A DNA stretch of 64,000 nt, from NCBI GenBank assembly GCA_963757805.1, contig CAVWSM010000006.1:434001-498000 (forward strand), in the 5' to 3' direction. Source of the stretch: CAVWSM01 sp963757805. Its GTDB lineage: Bacteria > Actinomycetota > Actinomycetes > Jiangellales > Jiangellaceae. Shown one piece after another: positions 8,754-20,371 of this stretch; positions within the stretch are counted from its first letter, which is position 1, and each line of letters begins with the position of its first letter. Below the pieces are notes generated by a model, which did no database searches, was not told where the DNA came from, and saw only the letters and a program-made list of their open reading frames with translations. The position numbers and the translations under genes were made by a program.

Positions 8754-9452
8754 CTAGCCGTGCGGGGGGCGCGAACCGAGGATTGCCGAGCCGACACGCA
8801 CGTGTGTCGCGCCGTGCGCGATTGCCGCCTCGAGATCGCCACTCATGCCGGCCGAGATCCAGGTCGCGACGGGGTGTCGGCGTAGCGGCGCGGCGACGGT
8901 CGCCAGCCGCTCGAACGCCGGCGGCGGGGTCGGCACCTAGCGGCGCGACGGCCATCACGCCGGCCAGGCGCAGGCCTGCCGTCTGCGGCGACAAGGTCGG
9001 AAAGCGCGAGTACGTCGTCCGGCGTCGGCGCCGCCCGCGTCCCGCGGATCGATCGAGGCCGACCTGGACGAGAGCCGGCACCTGGCGGCCCGCGTCGACG
9101 GCGGCGCGACCGAGCGCCGCCACGACCCGGGGCGGTCGAGCGAGTGGACGACATCGGCGTAGCGCGCCACCGACCGGGCCTTGTTGGTCTGCAGCTGTCC
9201 GACGAAGTGCCACGTCAGGTCCAGGTCGCGGCACTCCGCGGCCTTGGCGGCGGCCTCCTGGTCGCGGTTCTCCCCGATGTCGCGGACGCCCAGCTCGGCC
9301 AGCAGCCGTACGTCGGACGCCGGGAAGGTCTTGGTCACGACGACCAAGCGTCACGTCCGCCGGGTCGCGACCGGCGCGCCGGCAGGCTGCGGCGACCCGG
9401 TCGCGCGCACGTCGAGGCCGTCGGCGAGCTCGCTCGCACGCGCGTCGGTCAC
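8754..9452 (-). CDS. YggS/PROSC-type pyridoxal phosphate homeostasis protein (frameshifted)
   Basis: This is a PLP-binding barrel protein of the YggS family, which controls pyridoxal phosphate levels. The GTG start at 9452 overlaps the pgeF stop in GTGA. The N-terminal frame then shifts near 9355 into VTLVVVTKTFPASDVRLL, where the Lys of the VTKT motif is the expected PLP Schiff-base residue. It continues with IGENRDQEAAAKA and DLTWHFVGQLQTNKAR, both family signatures. Further breaks occur near 9135-8940. The last part reads WISAGMSGDLEAAIAHGATH, then VRVGSAILG, the expected phosphate-binding C-terminus. Total span is about 233 codons. Position between pgeF and sepF is the standard actinobacterial order. 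Confidence 0.88.
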
Positions 9453-10253
9453 GCGGTCACGTCCGGTGCCAGCCAGACGACGCCCGCCTGGCGCCCGGTG
9501 ACCCCGTCGCGGCGGTAGGAGAAGAGCGACCGGTCCTCGTACGTGCAGCGGCCGCAGACCTCGGCGACCCGACGCCCGGTCGCGAGCGGCGCGCGAGACA
9601 CCGGCGCGCAGGTCCAGGCCGGGTGTGCCGGCCCGTCGTCGTACGCGGTTCGCGGCACAACGGCGGCCACCTCGTCCTGCAACTCGGCGGGCACCTCGTA
9701 GCAGCGTCCCGCAGACGGAGGGCCGACGCGCGCGCTGATGTCGCCGCGACGGGCGCCGCAGCGCGGCATCGCGTCGAGCATGGCGGGCACGACGCCGCCG
9801 ACGACGCCTTGTCGGCCGGCGTGGGCGGCGCCGACCACGCCGGCGCTCGCGTCGCTGAGAAGCACCGGGCACGCAGTCGGCGACCAGGACGACGAGGCCG
9901 AGCCCGGGGTCGGTCGTGACGACGGCGTCGACGCCGTCGACGCTCGTCCGGTCGGTGCCGTCCACGATGGCGACGTCGCGCTCCGTGCACCTGGTGCATC
10001 AACACCAGCCGGTCGGGCGGCAAGCCGCAGCGCGTCGCCAGTCGGCACGGTTCGGTCCACGATGGCCGCGGGATCGTCGCCGACTAGCGACCCGAGGTTG
10101 AGGCCGGCGTACGGCCGACGCTCACGCCGCCGTGCCGGCCGGTACACCGCGCCTTCGCGATCACGGCTCGACCCTGCCGGACGCGGACGCATGCGGCAGG
10201 CCGGTGCCGGGCACGGCTGCGAGTGTGCCGTGCCCGATCCCTGACCGCGCCAT
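9449..10253 (-). CDS. pgeF: PgeF peptidoglycan-editing / polyphenol oxidase-like protein (frameshifted)
   Basis: This is a YfiH/laccase-domain protein. Relatives act as purine nucleoside phosphorylases or in correcting misincorporated muropeptide residues. Coherent pieces are RPYAGLNLGSLVGDDPAAI (N-terminal), LVLMHQVHG in another frame (active-site His), PVLLSDASAGVVGAAHAGRQ (metal-binding His), and a final block with VGPPSAGRCYEVP, CTYEDRSLFSYRRDG and a TGA at 9449. Frame changes occur near 10190, 10000 and 9870. The start is uncertain: ATG 10253 lies 22 bases after the ftsZ stop and in the right place. The gene is coupled to yggS by a 4-base overlap. Confidence 0.82.
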
Positions 10254-10274
10254 CGCGCGAGCGGCGTCGGTGAC

Positions 10275-11545
10275 CTACTTGAGGAAGTCGGGGACGTCCA
10301 GGTCGTCGTCGGGGTCGTCGACGTAGCGCGGCGAGTGACTCAGTTGGCCATCGCCGGCTGCTCGGTGCGGACCGTAGCTGGCACGCGCCGGCTCGGCGTG
10401 CCTGGCCGTGACCGCCGCCGGCCGTCGGAAGAGTCCACCGGCGCTGCGTCGCAGCGGCGGTGCTCGCGGCGGCTGCGGCGGCGGGCACCGTTGCCCGCCG
10501 GCGACGAGCCGTTGCGACGAGGTGCCGCGAGCCGGTCGGCACGGCCGGAACAGCCGGCTCTGGGCGCCGCAGGCCGCCGAGGTCCCGCCGCTGTCGGCGT
10601 GGCGCTGTCGAAGCCGGCCGCGATGACCGTGACCCGCACCTCGTCGCCCAGCGCGTCGTCGATGACGGCGCCGAAGATGATGTTGGCCTCGGGGTGCGCG
10701 GACTGCGCGACCAGGTGGGCGGCCTCGTTGATCTCGAACAGGCCGAGGTCGGAGCCACCCTGGATCGACAGCAGCACGCCGTGCGCGCCGTCGATCGACG
10801 CCTCGAGCAGCGGCGAGGAGATCGCCATCTCGGCCGCCGCCACCGCGCGGTCGTCGCCGCGCGCGGAGCCGATGCCCATGAGCGCGGAGCCGGCGTTGCT
10901 CATGACGGACTTGACGTCGGCGAAGTCGAGGTTGATCAGGCCCGGGGTGGTGATCAGGTCGGTGATGCCCTGGACACCGGAGAGCAGCACCTGGTCGGCG
11001 CTCTTGAACGCATCGAGCACGCTGACCTGCCGGTCGCTGATCGACAGCAGCCGGTCGTTCGGGATGACGATCAGGGTGTCGACCTCCTCGCGGAGCGCCT
11101 CGATGCCGGCCTCGGCCTGCTGCGCGCGGCGGCGGCCCTCGAACATGAACGGCCGGGTGACGACACCGATCGTCAGCGCGCCGAGCGAGCGCGCGATGCG
11201 GGCGACGACGGGTGCGCCGCCGGTGCCGGTGCCGCCGCCCTCGCCCGCGGTGACGAAGACCATGTCGGCGCCCTTGAGCACCTCCTCGATCTCCTCCGCG
11301 TGGTCCTCGGCGGCCTTGCGGCCGACCTCGGGGTTGGCGCCGGCGCCGAGGCCGCGGGTGAGCTCGCGGCCGACGTCGAGCTTGACGTCGGCGTCGCTCA
11401 TCAGCAGGGCCTGCGCGTCGGTGTTGATCGCGATGAACTCGACGCCCTTGAGCCCGACCTCGATCATGCGGTTGACGGCGTTGACACCGCCGCCGCCGAT
11501 GCCGACGACCTTGATGACCGCGAGGTAGTTCTGCGGTGCTGCCAC
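10275..11545 (-). CDS. ftsZ: Cell division GTPase FtsZ (frameshifted C-terminal linker)
   Basis: This tubulin-like GTPase forms the Z-ring. The globular part (residues 1-310) is intact in one frame: VVGIGGGGVNAVNRMI, the tubulin signature GEGGGTGTGGAPVVA, the NTDAQAL loop, and a VLLSIQGGSDLGL region. The linker and tail break near 10600 and again near 10340. The true C-terminal peptide is seen at 10275-10300 as DLDVPDFLK before a TAG; it is the conserved docking tail for SepF and other partners. The GTG start at 11545 with a purine-rich stretch upstream gives the usual N-terminus. Total is about 423 codons. The gene lies between ftsQ and pgeF. Confidence 0.95.
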
Positions 11546-11692
11546 GACGCTCGCCTCTCGCTCGAGTCCTCGGTGCCTAGCCCGGGCCGAGGCCCGTGCC
11601 GGCAAGGGTGCGCCGGTGGTCCGACCGGACGCCTAACCCTCACCCTCAAGTAGAGGGTTATAGTTATGTCAACCTCGTGCTTGAGCTCAACG
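11546..11692 (-). promoter_or_regulatory. Intergenic leader with a candidate ftsZ promoter
   Basis: This is the longest gap inside the ftsQ-to-divIVA stretch and is clearly A/T-richer than its surroundings. On the minus strand a consensus TTGACA lies at 11672-11667, followed by TAACTATAACCC. AACCCTC and GAGGGTT (about 11635-11658) can pair as a 7-bp hairpin. I cannot define a convincing -10 box. A dedicated ftsZ promoter is known from other actinobacteria and is expected here. Confidence 0.5.
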
Positions 11693-12523
11693 CTAGGGGC
11701 GAGCGTCAGCGCAGCGTCCGCGCAGCGACACGCCAGACGCTGCGACCAGTTGCCGGGCCGGCTCAGCCGGCGTGACGGCGGGCGCGTCCGGGGCACTGAC
11801 GTCGTAGACGCTGCCCGGCTGTTCGAGCAGGCGGCGAGCACCTCGGCCTTGCGCTCGGACTGCTCGGCGCTCGCCCCAGCGCACCACGGCCCCGCTCGAC
11901 GAGCGTGAGCCGACGCGTCCGGCGTCTCGGCGGTCACGGCCTGCCAGCTGTCCGCGGAGGTCGGCCGGCAGTGCGACGCAGCACGTCGACCGCGGCCGCA
12001 CGCAGCGGGTCGTCACGCTCGCCGGGCTCAGGTCCAGCTCCGGGACGCCGGCCGGCTGGTCGTCGACGGCCTCGTAGACGACACCTTCGGCGTCGACGAG
12101 CTGCCACGGCCCTCCGCGAGCTGCAGCGCGGCGACGGGTGTGCGCCGCTCGACGTCGATACGAGCGTGCGGCCACGACCGGTCACCTCGACTCGGCGACC
12201 GGCGGCAGCTCGGCGACCCGGTCGGCGACGGCGCCGGTGTCGACGCGAGCAAGCGGCCGCCCTGGGCGCTGCGCCGCGAGCGAGCACAGCGTCCGACGGT
12301 CTCGGCGCACCGCTCACCCGCACGTCGTCGACCGCGAGCACGGCGACCAGCCCACCGCCAGCCGGCACCGCACAACCAGCCGACGACCAGCTGACGCCGA
12401 CGACCCATCGCACGGTGAACCGGCGCCGCGCCCGCGGCGCTCGGCGAACCGCTCCTGCGACGTCGTCGACACCGTGGCGGTCCGCGCTCGGGGCGCGGTG
12501 CGTCGCGGCGCGGCCCGGGTCAC
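11693..12523 (-). CDS. ftsQ: Cell division protein FtsQ/DivIB (frameshifted)
   Basis: FtsQ is a bitopic membrane protein linking FtsL/FtsB to the divisome. The GTG at 12523 overlaps the murC stop. Pieces in order: a basic N-terminus ending in RFAERRGRGAG; a membrane segment and beta strand as GGLVAVLAVDDVRVSGA, the POTRA start, in a second frame; RIDVERRTPVAALQLAEGRG; then QLVDAEGVVYEAVDDQPAG, the typical FtsQ motif; and finally SVYDVSAPDAPAV near the C-terminus. At least four frame changes are needed. The stop at 11693 is the one in frame with the last recognisable motif, but the true end could lie a little upstream. Confidence 0.8.
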
Positions 12524-13959
12524 TGCCGCGCCGCCGGGCGGCCGGCGAGCAGCTCGAGCACCTCGGGGCCGATCAGCGTGACGTCGCCGGCGCCGAGGGT
12601 GAGCACGAGGTCGCCGCGGCGCAGGCGCCGCGCGACCAGCTCGCGGCACCGCCGACCAGGACGGCTCGTAGACCACCTGCTCGGCCGGCAGCGGCACGGC
12701 GGCGGCGACCAGCGCGCCGGTGACGCCGGGCACCGGGTCCTCGCGCGCGGCGTAGACGTCCATCACCACGACCTCGTCGGCCAGCCCGAGCGCCGCGCCG
12801 AACTCCGCGCGAAGTCCGGGTGCGGCTGTAGAGGTGCGGCTGGAAGCACGGCGACGACGCGGCCCGTGCCGACGACCGTCGCGCGCGGCGGCCAGCACGG
12901 CCCGCAGCTCGGTCGGGTGGTGCGCGTAGTCGTCGTAGACGCGGACGCCGCGCGGCCGTCGCCCTTGAGCTCGAACCGCCGCCGGGTGCCGGTGAACCCG
13001 GCCAGGCCCTCGACGCAGGTCGGCGGCCGGCAAGCCCAAGCCCGGGCCCGGCGGCGAACGCCGCGGCGGCGTTGAGCGCGTTGTGCCGGCCCGGCAGCCG
13101 CAGCGTGACGCGAGCCCCAGCCGGCGGCCGACGCGGTCGACCACCTCGAAGCTGAGCCGCCGCCGTGCAGCGCCAGATCGACGACGCGGACGTCGGCGTC
13201 GTCGGCCGTCGCCGTAGGTGCGGACGTCGATGCCCTCGCGCCGCGGCCTGCGCGCCGAGCGCGCGCGCGCCGGGGTCGTCGGCGCAGGCGACCAGGAAGC
13301 CGCCCGGGCGACGCGTCGACGAAGCGCGCGAACGCCTGCTCGACCGCCTCGGCGGTGCCGTAGTGGTCGAGGTGGTCGGCCTCGACGTTGGTGACGATCG
13401 CGACCTGCGGGCGAGTAGAGCAGGAACGAGCCGTCGCTCTCGTCGGCCTCGGCGACGAAGAGGTCGCCGCGCCGTCGTGCGCGTTGGCGCCCGGACTCGT
13501 TGAGGTTGCCGCCGATCGCGAACGACGGGTCGGCGCCGCAGTGCTGCAGCGCGACCGTGAGCATCGACGTCGTCGTCGTCTTGCCGTGCGTGCCGGCGAC
13601 CGCGACCGCGCGCCGGCCGGCCATCACGCGGCCAGCGCCGCGGCGCGCGGGCAGCACGCGCAGGCCGCGCCGGCGCGCCTCGACCAGCTCGGGGTTGTCG
13701 TCGCGGATCGCGGTGGAGACCACGACGGTGTCGGCGTCGGCGACGTGCGCCGGCGTCGTGCCCGACGTGCACGTCGCGCCGAGCGCCCGCAGCGCCGCCA
13801 GCGCGCGCGAGTCCTTGGCGTCGCTGCCGGAGACCGCGATGCCGCGGGCCAGCAGGATGCCGGGCGATGCCGGACATGCCGGCGCCGCCGATGCCGACGA
13901 AGTGCACCCGGCCGAGCTCGTCCGCCGGCCGGGATCGATGCGGGCAGCGGGACGCTCAC
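12520..13959 (-). CDS. murC: UDP-N-acetylmuramate--L-alanine ligase (frameshifted)
   Basis: MurC adds L-Ala to UDP-MurNAc using ATP in the cytoplasm. GTG 13959 overlaps the murG stop as GTGA, and the end LLAGRPAARQ with TGA at 12520 overlaps the ftsQ start. Motifs found across frames: HFVGIGGAGMSGIAR (nucleotide-sugar loop, near 13900), AVAVAGTHGKTTTTSMLTVA (ATP P-loop, near 13590), AIGGNLNESG, then FVAEADESDGSFL, and VYDDYAHHPTELRAVLAAA near 12920. All are MurC-specific. At least eight frame changes occur. The overall span of 480 codons is normal, so no domain is missing. Confidence 0.9.
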
Positions 13960-15070
13960 CGTGCCCCGCCCCGGCGCCCGGCGGCCGCCTCACGCACCAG
14001 GTCCGCGAGCCGCTCGTCGGCGTCGCGCCGCCCGATGCGCGGCGGCGGCCTCGCCCATCGCGGCGAGCCGTCCGGGTCGGTGAGCAGCGCGGCAGCGGCT
14101 CGGCGCACCCAGTCGGCGGTGAGGTCCGCGTCGTCGACCAGCAGCCCGCCGCCGGCCTCGACCACCGGCTGCGCGTTCAGCCGCTGCTCGCCGTTGCCGA
14201 TCGGCAGCGGCACGTAGACCGCCGGCAGGCCGACCGCGGCCAGCTCGGCGCACGGTCATCGCGCCGGCGCGGCAGACGCACGAGGTCGGCGGCGGCGTAG
14301 GCGAGGTCCATCCGGTCGACGAAGGCGACCGACGACGTACGGCGGCGTCGCCCGGCCGGCACGTCGGCGACGTCGACCGTCGTTGCCGCGGGCCGGCGAC
14401 GTGCAGCACCTGGACGCCGGCGCGCGGAAGCGCGCGGCGCCGCGCCGGACACGCCTCGTTGAGCCGCTGCGCGCCCTGGCGAGCCGCCGGAGACCAGCAG
14501 CGTCGGCCGGTCGGGTCGAGCCCGAAGTGCGCCCGCGCCGCGGCCGCGCTGCGCGGCCCGGTCGAGGGTGGCGATCGCGCGGCGCAGCGGCATGCCCGAC
14601 GTAGCGTGCGCGTGCGGCAGCGGCGTGCCGGGGTGGCGACCGCGACGTACGGCGTGAAGCGCGCGCCGAGCCGGTTGGCCAGGCCGGGCCGGGCGTTCGC
14701 CTCGTGCACGACGATCGGCACCCGGCGCCGGCGCGCGGCGAGGTAGGCCGGCAGCGCGACGTAGCCGCCGAAGCCGACGACGACGTCGGCCTCGATCGCG
14801 GTCGAGCACGTCGCGCGGCGGCGCGACCGCGCGCGCGCAGCCGGCCCGGCAGCGCAGCAGCTCGGGCGACGGGCGGCGCGGCAGCGGCACCGGCGGGATC
14901 AGCGCGAGGTCGTAGCCGCGCGCCGGGACGAGCCGGGTCTCGAGGCCCGCGCTCGGTGCCGAGCGCGGTGATCGCCGACGTCGGGTCGGCGCGGCGCAGG
15001 GCGTCGGCGAGGGCGAGCAGCGGGCTCGACGTGGCCCGCCGGTGCCGCCGCCGGCGAGGACGACGTCGGC
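13956..15070 (-). CDS. murG: MurG glycosyltransferase (frameshifted)
   Basis: MurG transfers GlcNAc to lipid I, forming lipid II at the inner membrane face. The start region shows VVLAGGGTGGH-like sequence at about 15060, right after the ftsW stop. That TGA is in the same frame as the glycine-rich loop, so the initiation codon itself is probably damaged by an indel. Later motifs are RPTLLVSGGSPGRAA (near 14480), FVDRMDLAYAAADLV (near 14300), and the C-terminal PLPIGNGEQRLNAQPVVEAG (donor binding), ending at 13956. Several frame changes lie between them. Total is about 370 codons, normal for MurG. Confidence 0.88.
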
Positions 15071-15076
15071 ACCGGC

Positions 15077-16394
15077 TCAGGCTTCCGCTCCGCTCGCGGA
15101 CGCGGCCTCAGCGGCCGGACGGCGAACGCGCCGAGCAGGCTGCCGGCGTCGCGCCGCAGAGCGCCTCGGCCGCCCCGGGCTCGTGCCGGGCGAAGCGACA
15201 GCAGCATGCCGAGCGCGAGCATCGTCGGCAGCAGCGCCGAGCCGCCGTACGAGACCAGCGGCAGCGGGATGCCGGTGATCGGCAGCAGGCCGAGCACCGC
15301 GCCGATGTTGACCACCGCCTGCGACGGCGATCCAGGCGGTGACGCCGCGGCGGCGAGCCGGACGAACGGGTCCGTCGCGCGCGCATGGCGATCCGGAGCC
15401 CGGCGTAGCGCGAGCAGCGCCGAACAGCGCGAGCACCGCCGAGCGTGCCGACCAGGCCGAGCTCCTCGCCGATGATCGCGAAGATGAAGTCGGTGTGCGC
15501 CTCGGGCAGCGTGCCCCACTTCTCCCGGCTGCGCGCCGAGGCCCGACGCCCCACCAGCCGCCGGTGCGCGAGCGCGAGCATGCCGTGGCCGGCCTGGAAG
15601 CCCGGTGCCCTGCGGGTCGGCGAACGGGTCGCGTGAAGCCAGTCACGCCGGGCCATGCCGGTCGGCGTCGCTGGCCACGAAGCAGACGCAGCCGACGCGA
15701 CCACGCCCGGCGAGCCGGCGACCGCGAACAGCCGCAGCGGCGCGCCCGACCACCCACAGCAGCGCCGAGGACGATCGCGATCAGGACCACGCGGTGCCGA
15801 GGTCGCTGCCCGAGCACGAGCAGCCACGACAGCAGCGCCGCCGACCGGGAGCAGCGGGACGAGCAGGTGCCGCCACTGGTCGAGCAGCTTGCGCTTGCGG
15901 GCGAGCAGGTCGGCGCCCCAGAGACCAGCGCGAGCTTGGCGAACTCGGACGGCTGCAGCCGGAACGGCCCGCCGAAGTCGATCCAGTTGCGGTTGCCGTT
16001 GACCTCGACGCCGCAGGCCGGGCACGTAGACCAGCACGAGCAGCACCACGACACGATGCCAGCGCCGGGTACGCCAGCCGCGCCAGCATCGCGCGGCGGG
16101 CAGCCGCGACGGCGACCAGCAGCGACGCGGCAGCCCGACGCCGACCCACATCAGCCTGCTTGCAGGAACGAGCGAGTACGATCGAGCCGTGCTGCGTCGC
16201 AGCGACACCACGCTCGACGCGGAGAAGACCATGACAGGCCGAGCCGAGCAGCAGCGCCGGCGGCGCCGAGCGAGAGGTAGTAGGACGCGAGCGGGCGGTC
16301 GAGCGCGCGGCGCGACCGGTCGGCGAGGGCCGGCCGGCACGAGGCCGCCTGCGTCGGCGTCACCGGCGCGTCCGACGGCGCCGGCGCGGCTCAC
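15077..16394 (-). CDS. ftsW: FtsW lipid II polymerase (SEDS family, frameshifted)
   Basis: FtsW is a ten-helix SEDS glycosyltransferase that makes septal glycan with FtsI. GTG 16394 overlaps the murD stop; another GTG at 16363 precedes PTQAASCRPALADRSRRALD. Recognisable segments: LASYYLSLGAA, VMVFSASSVVSL (helix 1), then NGNRNWIDFGGPFRLQPSEF, the family signature, LLDQWRHLLVPLLPVG, and TDFIFAIIGEELGLVGTL near 15450. The end is SASGAEA with a TGA at 15077. Segments of alternating correct and shadow sequence show at least seven indels. Total is about 439 codons. Confidence 0.9.
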
Positions 16395-17879
16395 CGCCGA
16401 CGCCCTCGCGTCGCGGCATCGGTCACGAGCGCGCGCACCGCCGCGGCGAACGCGTCGCCGCGCGCGGCGTAGTCGCGAACATGTCCATCGACGCGCAGGC
16501 CGGCGCGAGCAGCACGGTGTCCCCGGGCCGCGCCAGGCGGCCGCGCTGCCCGCACGACGCGGTCCATCACCCCAGTGTCCGTGTCGGTCGACCTCGACCA
16601 CCGGGACATCGGGCGCGTGTCGCGCCAGCGCCTCGGCGATCAGCGCCGCGGTCGCGCCGATCAGCACGACGCCGCGCAGCCGGTCGGCGCACCGCTGCGA
16701 CCAGCTCGTCGAACGTCGCGCCCTTGGCGAGGCCGCCGGCGACCCAGACGACGTCGGCGTAGGCCGCGCAGCGACGCCGCCGCGGCGTGCGGGTTGGTGG
16801 CCTTGGAGTCGTCGACGTAGGCGACGCCGTCGACGCTCGCGACCGTCGGCGATGCGGTGCGGGTCGGGCCGGAACGCGCGCAGCCCGTCGCGGACGCGAC
16901 CGGCGGCGACGCCGACGGCGCGGGCGAGGGCGGCGGCGGCGAGCGCGTTGGCGACGTTGTGCGGCGCCGGCGGCGGGTCGACGTCGGCCGACGCGTGGCG
17001 AGCTCGGCCGCCGCTGTCTGCCGCTCGGCGACGAACGCGCGGTCGACGAGGACGTCGTCGACCACGCCGAGCATGCCGACGCGCCGGCACGCCGAGGGTG
17101 AAGCCGATCGCGCGGCAGCCCTCCGCGACGTCGGCCTCGCGCACCAGCTCCTCGGTCACCGGGTCGTCGACGTTGTAGACGCAGGCGACCTCGGTGCCGC
17201 TCGTAGATCCGGCCCTTGTCCGCGGCGTACGCCTCCAACGAGCCGTGCCAGTCGAGGTGGTCCGGGGCGAGGTTGAGCACCGCGGCCGCGAGCGGCGCCA
17301 TCGAGCGCGTCCAGTGCAGCTGGAAGCTGGACAGCTCGACCGCGAGGACGTCGTACGGCTCGGGTCGCAGCACCGCGTCGAGCAGCGGCGTGCCGACGTT
17401 GCCGCGCGCGACGGCGCGCAGCCCGGCCGCGGCAGGATCGAGGCGAGCATCCGACGGTCGTGGTCTTGCCGTTGGTGCCGGTGACGCACGAGCCAGGGCG
17501 CGGCGCTCCGGCCCGCGCAGCCGCCAGGCGAGCTCGACCTCGCCCCAGACCGGCACGCCGCGCGCGGCGGCCGCGACGAGCAGCGGGGCTGTCGGGGCGC
17601 CAGCCGGGCGAGGTGACGACGAGCTCGACGCCGTCGGCAAGGCTCGTCCGAGCGCGCCCGTGCCCGAGCCGGACCGTCGACGCCGAGGATCTCGCAGCAC
17701 GCGTCGCGTGCTCGCGCGGCGTCGTCGGTGTCCCGCTCGTCGACGACGGTGACGCAGCGCCGAGGCGCAGCAAGGCGTCGGCCGCGGCGAACCCGAGACG
17801 CCGAGCCCGGCGACGACGACCGCGCGCCTGGTCCCATGGCGAGTCGCGGCGTCGCGGTCCGACCAGTCGAGCCGGTCAC
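16391..17879 (-). CDS. murD: UDP-N-acetylmuramoylalanine--D-glutamate ligase (frameshifted)
   Basis: MurD adds D-Glu to the muropeptide precursor. The start GTG at 17879 sits one base after the mraY stop. An early segment SVTVVDERDTDD is the uridine-binding loop. The P-loop region reads VTGTNGKTTT in one frame near 17470, and NVGTPLLDAVLRPEPYDVLA follows near 17370. VLNLAPDHLDWHGSLEAYAA near 17250 and APHNVANALAAAALARAVGV near 16930 are strong Mur-ligase motifs. The last residues, VRALVTDAATRGRRR, end at TGA 16391 inside GTGA with ftsW. At least six frame changes are required. Total is about 496 codons. Confidence 0.9.
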
Positions 17880-17880
17880 G

Positions 17881-18951
17881 TCACCGCGCGACCCACTCGG
17901 CGTAGAAGACGCCGAGCCCGAGCGGCCACGAACAGCCCGGCGATGATCCAGAACCGGATCACGATCGTGACCTCGCCCCAGCCCGACGAGCTCGAAGTGG
18001 TGCTGCAGCGGCGCCATCCGGAAGACCCGTTTGCCGGTCAGCCTTGAAGGAGCCGACCTGGAGGATCACCGACAGCGTGATGAGGACGAACAGGCCGCCG
18101 AGCAGGACGAGCAGCAGCTCGGTCCGGGTCGTGATCGCCAGGCCGGCGAGCGCGCCGCCGAGCGCGAGCGAGCCGGTGTCGCCCATGAAGATCTTGGCCG
18201 GCGAGGCGTTCCACCACAGGAAGCCGAAGCAGGCGCCCATCAGCGCGGCGGCCACGACGGCGAGGTCGAGCGGGTCGCGCACCTCGTAGCACTTCGGGTC
18301 CGGCGGTCGAACGCGCAGGTCTGGCCGAGCTGCCAGATGGCGATCAACGATGTACGGCGCCGAACACCATCACCGAGGCGCCGGTGGCCAGGCCGTCGAG
18401 GCCGTCGGTGAGGTTCACGCCGTTGGACGTGCCGGCGATCATGAGCAGCGCCCAGACCACGAACAGCAGCAGCGGGCCAGCACGATGTCGGTGTCCCGGA
18501 TGAACGAGATCGCGGTCGGACGGCGGGCGTGAGGCCGCGGGCGTTCTCGAACTGCAGCGCGACAGCACGGCGAACACGATGGCGACGACGCCCTGGCCGA
18601 CGAGCTTCGCCCGGCGCGCAGGCCGAGGCTGCGCTGCTTGGAGATCTTGATGTAGTCGTCGAGGAAGCCGACCGCGCCGAGCCCGGTCATCAGGAACAGC
18701 ACGAGCAGGCCGCGACGCGGTCGGCGGCGTCAGCCGGGACCAGGTGCGCGACGACGTAGCCGACGAGCGTCGCACAGATGATGACCGCGCCGCCCATGGT
18801 CGGCGTGCCGCGCTTGGTGTGGTGCGAGGTCGGGCCGTCGTCGCGGATCAGCTGGCCGTAGCCCTGCCGGACCAGGACCGGATCGCCAGCGGCGTGCCGA
18901 ACAACGCGACGAACAGCGCGACCGCGCCGGCGACCAGGACCTGCGCATCAT
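17881..18951 (-). CDS. mraY: MraY phospho-MurNAc-pentapeptide transferase (frameshifted)
   Basis: MraY is the membrane enzyme that makes lipid I from UDP-MurNAc-pentapeptide and undecaprenyl phosphate. ATG 18951 overlaps the murF stop as ATGA and opens into QVLVAGAVALFVALFGTPLA, the first helix. Other motifs: FLMTGLGAVGFLDDYIKIS (catalytic Asp pair), IAGTSNGVNLTDGLDGLATG near 18400, and ASPAKIFMGDTGSLALGGAL near 18180. The end FYAEWVAR with TGA at 17881 lies just before murD. About six frame changes are scattered through it. The total of 357 codons matches the family. Confidence 0.92.
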
Positions 18952-20371
18952 CGGCGCGGCTCCTCCGCTGGCGCACCGCCGGCCGACGCAGCGCCTCGCC
19001 GACGCTGTCGCAGGCCGGCCGCCGCGGGACGCCTTCACCAGCACGACGTCGCCGGGCCGCAGCTCGCTGCCGCAGCAGCGCGAGGCGGCGTCGGCGTCGG
19101 GCACGCACACCGACTCCTCGCCCCACGAGCCCTCGTGCGCGGCGCCCATGTGCGACGGCTCGCGCGCCCTCCCCCACGACGACGAGCCGGGTGACGCCGA
19201 GCGACGGCGAGCCGGCCGATCGCGTCGTGCTCGTCGGTGCTCGCCGTCGCCGAGCTCGAGCATCTCGCCGAGCACCGCCCAGGTCCGCCGGCCACGCCCG
19301 AGCGCGACCAGCGCCTCGAGCGCGGCGCGCACGAGTCGGGGTTGGCGTTGTAGGCGTCGTTGACGACGGTGACGCCGTCGGGGCGCTCGTGGACCTCCAT
19401 CCGCCAGCGGCGTCAGCGACGTCGCCGCCGGACAGCCCGGCCGCGACCTGCTCGATCGAGAGGCCGAGCGTCAGCGCGACGGCGGCGGCGGCGAGCGCGT
19501 TGCGCACGTGGTGCTCGCCGTACCAGCTGCAGCGACACGCGCGCCGGCCCGCCGGCGTCACGAGCAGCGAACGCGGGCCGGCCGCGCTCGTCGAGGCGCG
19601 ACGTCGCTCGGCGCGCACGTCGGCGTGCACCGACTCGCCGAACATGACGACGGCCGCGTCCGTGCGCTCGGCCATCCGCGACGAGCGGGTCGTCGGCGTT
19701 GAGGACGGCGACTCCGCCGTCGCGCGCGGCAGCGCCTCGACGAGCTCGCCCTTGGCCGCGGCGATCGCCTCGCGGTCGCCGAACTCGCCGACGTGGGCGG
19801 TGCCGACGTTGAGCACGACGCCGATCCGCGGCGGCGCGATGCCGGCACAGGTAGGCGATGTGGCCACGCCGCGCGCGCCCATCTCGAGCGACGAGGTGCG
19901 GGTCGCGTCGTCGCCGGCAGCACGGTGAGCGGCAGCCCGATCTCGTTGTTGAACGACCCCGGCGGCGCGACGAGTCGGCCCGCGCCGCTGCAGCACCTGC
20001 GCGAGCAGGTCCTTGGTGCTGGTCTTGCCCTGCGACCCGGTGATGCCGACGACGATCGACTCGGGCAGCCGGTCGACGCACGGCCTGGGCGAGCCGCGCC
20101 GAGCGCGGCGCTGCGGATCGGCGCACCACCACCGCGGGCACGCCGACCGGCCGCGCGGCCAGCACCGCCACCGCGCCGGCCTCGACGGCCGCCGCCGCGA
20201 AGTCGTGCCCGTCGACGTGCTCGCCCGGCAGCGCGACGAAGAGCGCGCCGGCGCACGACCTGCCGCGAGTCGACGACGACGTCGGCCGGTGCACCGCTCG
20301 CTCCGGTCGCGGAATCGTCGAGCCGCCCGCCGGTGGCCGTCGGCGACCTCGGCCAGCGTCAGCGCGATCAC
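18948..20371 (-). CDS. murF: UDP-MurNAc-tripeptide--D-Ala-D-Ala ligase (frameshifted)
   Basis: MurF attaches the D-Ala-D-Ala dipeptide. GTG 20371 (reading MIALTLAEVADG) overlaps the murE stop as GTGA. The ATP loop is ESIVVGITGSQGKTSTKDLL near 20040, where GKTST is characteristic of MurF. Further blocks are IGVVLNVGTAHVGEFGDREA near 19800, AVVMFGESVHADVRAE, then YGEHHVRNALAAAAVALTLG near 19490, and VTRLVVVGEGARAVAHG. The terminus that couples to mraY is APAEEPRR followed by TGA. Around five frame changes interrupt the gene, and the total of 475 codons is normal. Confidence 0.9.
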